Below, piece after piece: positions 60,024-64,000 of a stretch of DNA of 64,000 nt (position 1 is its first letter; every line of letters begins with the position of its first letter). Below the pieces are notes generated by a model. The model saw only the letters and a program-made list of their open reading frames with translations, made no database searches and was not told where the DNA came from. The stretch comes from Christensenella sp. UBA7703. GTDB taxonomy: Bacteria; Bacillota; Clostridia; Christensenellales; CAG-138. Where the stretch lies: contig DLGD01000038.1 in assembly GCA_002482505.1 (NCBI GenBank), positions 1-64,000 on the forward strand. Direction: 5' to 3'. The translations under genes and the position numbers were made by a program.

Positions 60024-61193
60024 ATGGAAGCAGTCATGCTCGTCCGCTATGCGGAAATCCACCTCAAGGGGCTGAACCGCCCGTATTTTGAGCGCAGCCT
60101 CATGAAGCGCATCTCACTTGCCTTGCGCCCGCTTCGCGTCAAGGTTGTGCGCGAACAGGGTCGCGTGTTCGTCTTCGGCATTCCACAGGAAGAGATGGAT
60201 GCCGCCGCGGATAAACTCACGCGCGTGTTTGGCATTCATTCCGTCAGCCCCGCGTTGGCGGTGGAAAAAGAGTGGGAACCCATGGTCGAGGCGGCAAAAG
60301 CCCTCGTCGCCCGCCGAATCGATGGCCTTTCGCAGGCAAGCTTTAAGGTGATCGCGCGCCGGGCGGACAAACGCTTTGCCATGCGCTCGCAGGATATCTG
60401 CCGCATGATGGGCGGTCTTCTTCTGGAAGCCTTCCCCGTTCTGCGTGTGGACGTGCACCAGCCGGATTTCTATGTTGGTGTCGAAGTGCGTCAGGAGCAG
60501 GCGTTCGTCTTTGCCGAGGAGAAACTCGGCGCGGGCGGCATGCCCGTCGGCACAAACGGCCACGCAATGCTGCTCATCTCCGGCGGAATCGACAGCCCGG
60601 TTGCGGGGCACATGATCGCCAAGCGCGGCGTGCAGATTTCCGCCGTGCATTTCTACAGCTATCCTTACACCAGCGAACGCGCGCGCGAAAAGGTTGTTGA
60701 GCTTACGCGCATTCTCGCCAGCTACGCGGGCGAGGTGAAGCTCTATCTCGTTCCGTTCACCGACATTCAGCTTACGATCTACGAAAAATGCCCCAAGAGC
60801 GAAACCACCATCCTCATGCGTCGGCTGATGATGCAGATTTCCGAGAAAATTGCGCTCTCCTGCGGCGCGCAGGCGCTCGTCACGGGCGAATCCATCGGAC
60901 AGGTGGCAAGCCAGACCATCGAGAGCCTGACCGCGACCAACGACGCGGTGACGCTGCCCGTCTTCCGCCCGCTGATCGGTTTTGACAAAGAGGAGATCGT
61001 GACAAGAGCCAAGGCGATGGGTTCCTATGAAACCTCCATCCTCCCCTTTGAAGACTGCTGCACGGTGTTTGTCCCGCAGCACCCCGTCACAAGACCGAAG
61101 CTGGAGGAAATTCGCAAGAGTGAAGCCAGAGTCGATTTTACGCAGATGATCGAAACCGCGATTGCGAACACGGAGCTTGTGGTCGTTGAATAA
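60024..61193 (+). CDS. thiI: tRNA 4-thiouridine synthetase ThiI
   Basis: 389 residues; NFLD and THUMP domains (1-165) bind tRNA, and the PP-loop LLISGGIDSPVAGHMI (about 178-193) adenylates U8. No C-terminal rhodanese domain, as in Bacillota, so sulfur comes from the cysteine desulfurase encoded just upstream. FEDCCTVFVPQHP near the end carries conserved Cys residues. GGAG precedes ATG 60024. Confidence 0.96.
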   Translation: MEAVMLVRYAEIHLKGLNRPYFERSLMKRISLALRPLRVKVVREQGRVFVFGIPQEEMDAAADKLTRVFGIHSVSPALAVEKEWEPMVEAAKALVARRIDGLSQASFKVIARRADKRFAMRSQDICRMMGGLLLEAFPVLRVDVHQPDFYVGVEVRQEQAFVFAEEKLGAGGMPVGTNGHAMLLISGGIDSPVAGHMIAKRGVQISAVHFYSYPYTSERAREKVVELTRILASYAGEVKLYLVPFTDIQLTIYEKCPKSETTILMRRLMMQISEKIALSCGAQALVTGESIGQVASQTIESLTATNDAVTLPVFRPLIGFDKEEIVTRAKAMGSYETSILPFEDCCTVFVPQHPVTRPKLEEIRKSEARVDFTQMIETAIANTELVVVE

Positions 61194-61286
61194 ACGATCA
61201 ATTTCCCTATCGTCGTAACACTGACATCGGGTTGCTTGAACATTCGATTTTACACAACATTCACAACGCGAGTATCGGTATCGTAG

Positions 61287-61299
61287 TATACTGTATATG
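61287..61299 (+). repeat. 13-base motif TATACTGTATATG, copy 2
   Basis: Identical to 56428-56440. Here it lies 48 bases before the small membrane gene. Confidence 0.45.
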
Positions 61300-61346
61300 G
61301 TAAGCGATGCCCTGCTTGCCGTTTGTATCAAGGAGGAACCAAGTTC

Positions 61347-61664
61347 ATGAAGTTTATTTTTCGCCTGATTGGCATTTTGGTCGTGCTGCTGATTCTCTTG
61401 ATGGCGGTGCTGACCTATCTCGACAGCAAAGACCTGCTCAGCGGCAAGCTGGAACGATTGATCGGCAACCTGCGCGTGCTGGGCAAGCAAGCCTGGCAGG
61501 AAGTGCTCCTGTTCATGCAGGATTCCGGCATCGCGGAAGACGCGGCGGGTTTGCTCGATCAAGGAGCGAATTACCTGCGAGATACCGTCGAACCGCACGA
61601 AACCAGCAAGCCCGGGTCGGAGGCGTTCTTTACACCGATTCCCGAAGCAACTCCGGCAGGCTAA
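61347..61664 (+). CDS. Small single-helix membrane protein
   Basis: 105 residues from ATG 61347, AAGGAGGAACC upstream. One membrane helix (5-25), then a hydrophilic helical stretch (30-80) and a Pro/Thr-rich end (ETSKPGSEAFFTPIPEATPAG). Type II topology is likely. Function unknown. Monocistronic with a terminator. Confidence 0.7.
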   Translation: MKFIFRLIGILVVLLILLMAVLTYLDSKDLLSGKLERLIGNLRVLGKQAWQEVLLFMQDSGIAEDAAGLLDQGANYLRDTVEPHETSKPGSEAFFTPIPEATPAG

Positions 61665-61688
61665 CCAATTTTCTCAAGCGTATACAGC

Positions 61689-61714
61689 AAGGCCACCCAA
61701 TGGGTGGCCTTTAT
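61689..61714. terminator. Terminator between convergent genes
   Basis: AAGGCCACC/GGTGGCCTT stem (61689-61697 with 61703-61711), followed by TTTATG on plus; also read on minus after the HEPN gene. Confidence 0.7.
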
Positions 61715-61779
61715 GTTATCGATTGTTGTTTTTTGCTGTTTCTCCATTCCGGCAATCGGTTTACCAGAAGAAACAGAAC

Positions 61780-62238
61780 TCAGGAGGGAATATTCGGAAT
61801 ATCGATCTGCGGCAAGAACGAGCGAAGCCATGCGACATAAAGCAGCGTCTTTTGATACAGCTCGTTGGCAAGCGCCTGGTCGACGAAGCGTGTCGCGATG
61901 TTCTTATACGAAAACGGATAGTCGGACATATAGTAGAACATCACGTCCATCAGATAATCTTCGCAGTCGTTCTTTCTCTCGTCAAAACGGGCATTGTCCG
62001 CCTCCGTGCGAAACGCGGCACCGCTTGTAATCTTTGAGAACAGGAAATTGACATTGTGCGTCTTGGGCGGCTCGGTCTCCATAAAATAGACATACATCCC
62101 CTTGAGTTGCCGTTCCACTGCCTGCTGGCAAAGATAGGCGACGTACACCCAGCGTTCGCCTTTGATCAGCGTTTCGATTGTGCCGAGGTCATAGTCCGAT
62201 AACATCAGCCAATATCCGCATTTTTCCTGTTTATTCAT
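61780..62238 (-). CDS. HEPN-domain protein
   Basis: 152 residues. The helical core YVAYLCQQAVERQLKGMYVYFMETEPPKTHNVNFL is the nucleotidyltransferase-associated HEPN signature (QxAxE..LK, then P..TH). The RX4-6H ribonuclease motif is absent; the only His is in the THN segment. It therefore looks like a partner or substrate-binding HEPN rather than a toxin RNase. ATG 62238 overlaps the HD-GYP stop by four bases. Last gene of the MNT / HD-GYP / HEPN operon. Confidence 0.85.
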   Translation of the reverse strand: MNKQEKCGYWLMLSDYDLGTIETLIKGERWVYVAYLCQQAVERQLKGMYVYFMETEPPKTHNVNFLFSKITSGAAFRTEADNARFDERKNDCEDYLMDVMFYYMSDYPFSYKNIATRFVDQALANELYQKTLLYVAWLRSFLPQIDIPNIPS

Positions 62239-63215
62239 GCGCCGCTTCCAACTCCTTCTTCCAGTGCGCCGCTGCTGACCAAATGCATCAGCACGCTTGT
62301 AATCCTGCTGTCAAACTGATGCGAGAGGGAGGCGAGTTCCTCCGCTGCCTGCGTATAGGTTTTGACCACATTATAGCCGCGGTCGCTTGTCATCGCATCG
62401 AATACATCCGCCACGGCGACGATCTGTGAGGAGAGGCTGATGTCCTCCGATCGAAGTCCGCGCGGATATCCGCTGCCATCGAGCCGCTCATGATGGTTTC
62501 GCGCAATCTCCGCGATCTGCTCGCCGAAGTTTGGCAAAAGCATCCGCCCGCTGTCGATTGGGTGGCGGAGGATATAGCGCATTTCCGCCTGCTCCAGTTT
62601 GTCCGGCTTTTGCAAAATCTCCGTGGGAACAAAGCATTTGCCAACGTCGTGAAACAGCGCGGCAAACGCAAGATCGTCCCGCGGGATATCCGGTCCGCGA
62701 TCCTGCATTGCATCATAGAGTGCGAGAGAATATTGCAAAACGGCTTTGCTATGACGGGATGTGTAATGGTCTTTTTCGTTGATGCGCGTCAGCAGCTCTT
62801 GCAAGCTGTCGTTTACATGGGTCACTGCCTCAAATGCCGGGCAGTTGGTCACATAGAGAATTTCCGCATCGCCGTGCATCTTCACGGGGACATCCCGTTT
62901 CAGGCCGGAGACGATAAACGAATCTCCCGCGCCGAGGGAAACAAGCCCGTCGTCCATCGCCAGATCGACTCCTCCGGCATGGATAAAGAAATACTCACTT
63001 GCGTTCGGGTCACTTGCCGGAAACAGCCAGACAACAGACTCACCGTTGATGCGATGCAAGATCACTTCCAAATCCCCCTGCTTGGTTAACAGCTGGGTAC
63101 TTGGCTCATTTCCCGCGGCAGATTCTTCCGCGGCGGCTCTTCGGTTAAACTGTATTCCTTCCATTCCAACACCGGCAGCTTCCAGCCGCTTGACGGCAGT
63201 CCTTAACAGGGGCAA
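62235..63215 (-). CDS. Cupin-like sensor plus HD-GYP phosphodiesterase
   Basis: 326 residues from TTG 63215; GGAG is seven bases upstream in the end of the MNT gene. An alternative ATG is 63164 (M18). Residues 45-125 look like a small beta-barrel (cupin/RmlC-like). Residues 150-310 are an HD-GYP domain: H155, H189-D190, H218, H241-H242 in HHERLDGSGYPRGL and D270 are all present, so it should be an active phosphodiesterase. No receiver domain or membrane helix. Sandwiched between MNT and HEPN genes with 13- and 4-base overlaps. Substrate: c-di-GMP or another cyclic nucleotide by family. Confidence 0.88.
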   Translation of the reverse strand: MPLLRTAVKRLEAAGVGMEGIQFNRRAAAEESAAGNEPSTQLLTKQGDLEVILHRINGESVVWLFPASDPNASEYFFIHAGGVDLAMDDGLVSLGAGDSFIVSGLKRDVPVKMHGDAEILYVTNCPAFEAVTHVNDSLQELLTRINEKDHYTSRHSKAVLQYSLALYDAMQDRGPDIPRDDLAFAALFHDVGKCFVPTEILQKPDKLEQAEMRYILRHPIDSGRMLLPNFGEQIAEIARNHHERLDGSGYPRGLRSEDISLSSQIVAVADVFDAMTSDRGYNVVKTYTQAAEELASLSHQFDSRITSVLMHLVSSGALEEGVGSGA

Positions 63216-63544
63216 AGCTCCACTCCGTACGCCTCAATTTCTTCTATAATACCACATGGCGTAGCTAATTCATAGGTGTGAAACGGCTGAACTTGAATAT
63301 CGATACTCGAATTCACGCAAATGCGCGCAAGCTGACGGTATTGCCGCAGCAAGCGCGCATCCTGACTTGTAAAAAACACAGCTAGATCGACATCGCTGTC
63401 GCATTCCGCACAGCCCTTTGCATAGGAGCCGAATAACACGATTTTGTCCACGCCCGAAAGGGAGATGATTGCACGGCAGATTTCACGCATCTGCGCGGCA
63501 TGTACACCAAATATCCGTTCGAAGTCATGGCTCTGCTCGATCAT
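63203..63544 (-). CDS. MNT-type minimal nucleotidyltransferase
   Basis: 113 residues from ATG 63544 (GGGAGCGGAA upstream). GS-x10-D-x-D is exact: GSYAKG...DVDLAV around 50-66, and a third Asp lies in SSIDIQVQP. These are the polymerase-beta catalytic acids, so it should transfer nucleotides. In known MntA/HepT systems such enzymes modify a HEPN protein; here the HEPN gene is separated by an HD-GYP gene but shares the operon. Upstream (37 bases) is the secreted protein at 63581. Confidence 0.88.
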   Translation of the reverse strand: MIEQSHDFERIFGVHAAQMREICRAIISLSGVDKIVLFGSYAKGCAECDSDVDLAVFFTSQDARLLRQYRQLARICVNSSIDIQVQPFHTYELATPCGIIEEIEAYGVELCPC

Positions 63545-63580
63545 TTCCGCTCCCTGTTTCGCCGCGCGTTTCCGCAAGCG

Positions 63581-63961
63581 TTATAGCGGGATGACGCGAA
63601 GCGGGTCGACCAGCACATACTGCCCGTCAATATAATAGGTAGTATACTCGCAAACAACAACCGCGCCAATAGAATTTGCGTAGGAAAAGACCGGGGCTAC
63701 GATTGTGTCAACGGTTTTGAGAAGCCATTGCACGTCGTTCCAGGGTGTCAGCTGCGCAAACTTGACCGCGATCTCGATCTGACGGTTTGCCGCATCAACC
63801 ATGCGCTCAAGCAGGTTGAATTGTGCCGCGGTGTAGCGCGCGTACCGAATTGAAACCGCGCTGACAGGAGAAGCGTCGTTGCCCTGCGCATTTGCAATAC
63901 CCGGAACCATCATGACGAGCAGCAGAACGCAAATCAGGAGTGCCATCCATCTTTTTTTCAT
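63581..63961 (-). CDS. Small secreted protein, unknown
   Basis: 126 residues with a clear signal peptide (MKKRWMALLICVLLLVMMVPG, cleavage near ANA-QG). The mature part is about 100 residues with a helical LLERMVDAANRQIEIAVKFAQ segment and a beta C-terminus (YYIDGQYVLVDPLRVIPL). GGAGGGG precedes ATG 63961. It may head the MNT operon. An inverted repeat CGAAAC/GTTTCG lies just upstream (63975-63995). Confidence 0.78.
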   Translation of the reverse strand: MKKRWMALLICVLLLVMMVPGIANAQGNDASPVSAVSIRYARYTAAQFNLLERMVDAANRQIEIAVKFAQLTPWNDVQWLLKTVDTIVAPVFSYANSIGAVVVCEYTTYYIDGQYVLVDPLRVIPL

Positions 63962-64000
63962 ACAATTTCCCCTCCGAAACGATTTTTTTGTTTCGATTTG

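Noticed and set aside
60114..61598. 494-codon minus-strand ORF opposite thiI
   Set aside because: Shadow frame; no ribosome site and no recognisable domain.
61780..63544. Canonical type VII HepT-MntA toxin-antitoxin
   Set aside because: The HEPN protein lacks RX4-6H, and an HD-GYP gene separates the pair, so the standard label does not fit.
1..64000. CRISPR arrays, insertion sequences, prophage, rRNA
   Set aside because: No regularly spaced repeats, transposase or integrase motifs, or rRNA stretches were seen on either strand.

Overview
The window looks like chromosome from an anaerobic Clostridia-type Bacillota. The evidence is a T-box-controlled cysteine operon, a complete rnfCDGEAB cluster, promoters of the TTGACA-17-TATAAT kind, strong AGGAGG ribosome sites, a GH77/ABC maltodextrin locus without its own ATPase, a B. 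subtilis-type ThiI (no rhodanese domain) next to a cysteine desulfurase, and a flavin-type thymidylate synthase. By eye the DNA is moderately GC-rich and G/C-biased at third positions, which explains the many long antisense ORFs. I cannot name a species. There are no rRNAs, transposases, phage genes or CRISPR arrays; one tRNA (Leu, CAA) is present.

Layout. 0.1-5.2 kb (minus): hflX, a small membrane gene, and cysE-cysS behind a cysteine T-box. 5.3-9.2 kb: proS, then a GGDEF/EAL protein. 9.4-14.6 kb (minus): rfbB, a fused sugar-phosphate transferase/RfbA gene, a DUF368 (PopT-type) polyprenyl-phosphate transporter and a lipoprotein. 14.8-22.8 kb (plus): a LacI regulator with phased operators, a binding protein with two permeases, malQ, and a GT-C membrane glycosyltransferase. 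22.8-26.4 kb: AraC/GyrI regulator, SRAP protein, DUF212 protein, surface phosphoesterase. 26.5-31.5 kb (minus): rnfBAEGDC. 31.8-38.4 kb: an amidase-like protein lacking its catalytic residues, a phospholipase-C-like/SLOG pair, a MATE pump, a dCMP deaminase/ThyX/zinc-ribbon operon, and pssA. 38.4-50.8 kb (minus): a large acidic-polysaccharide locus. 51-57.6 kb: acetyltransferases, a polyprenyl-phosphate sugar transferase with MscL, tRNA-Leu with a possibly acquired RidA/XRE segment, and small membrane genes. 57.7-64 kb: msrAB, cysteine desulfurase-thiI, and a tightly overlapped MNT / cupin-HD-GYP / HEPN operon.

How genes fit together. Ugd and the UDP-glucuronate epimerase supply uronic acid donors to the glycosyltransferases, and a Wzx/TuaB-type flippase exports the product; CapA and TupA homologues suggest an amino-acid or peptide-decorated, teichuronic-acid-like polymer. 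RfbA/RfbB, the priming transferase and PopT feed and recycle undecaprenyl phosphate. dCMP deaminase feeds dUMP to ThyX. Rnf couples ferredoxin:NAD oxidoreduction to an ion gradient.

The most unusual items are the MNT/HD-GYP/HEPN operon, a JAMM-motif domain at the N-terminus of HflX, the transferase-RfbA fusion with a retained internal ribosome site, the catalytically dead amidase, the zinc-ribbon MscL, and three genes whose promoter places transcription start on the ATG (leaderless mRNAs). All assignments are by reading motifs; no database search was possible.
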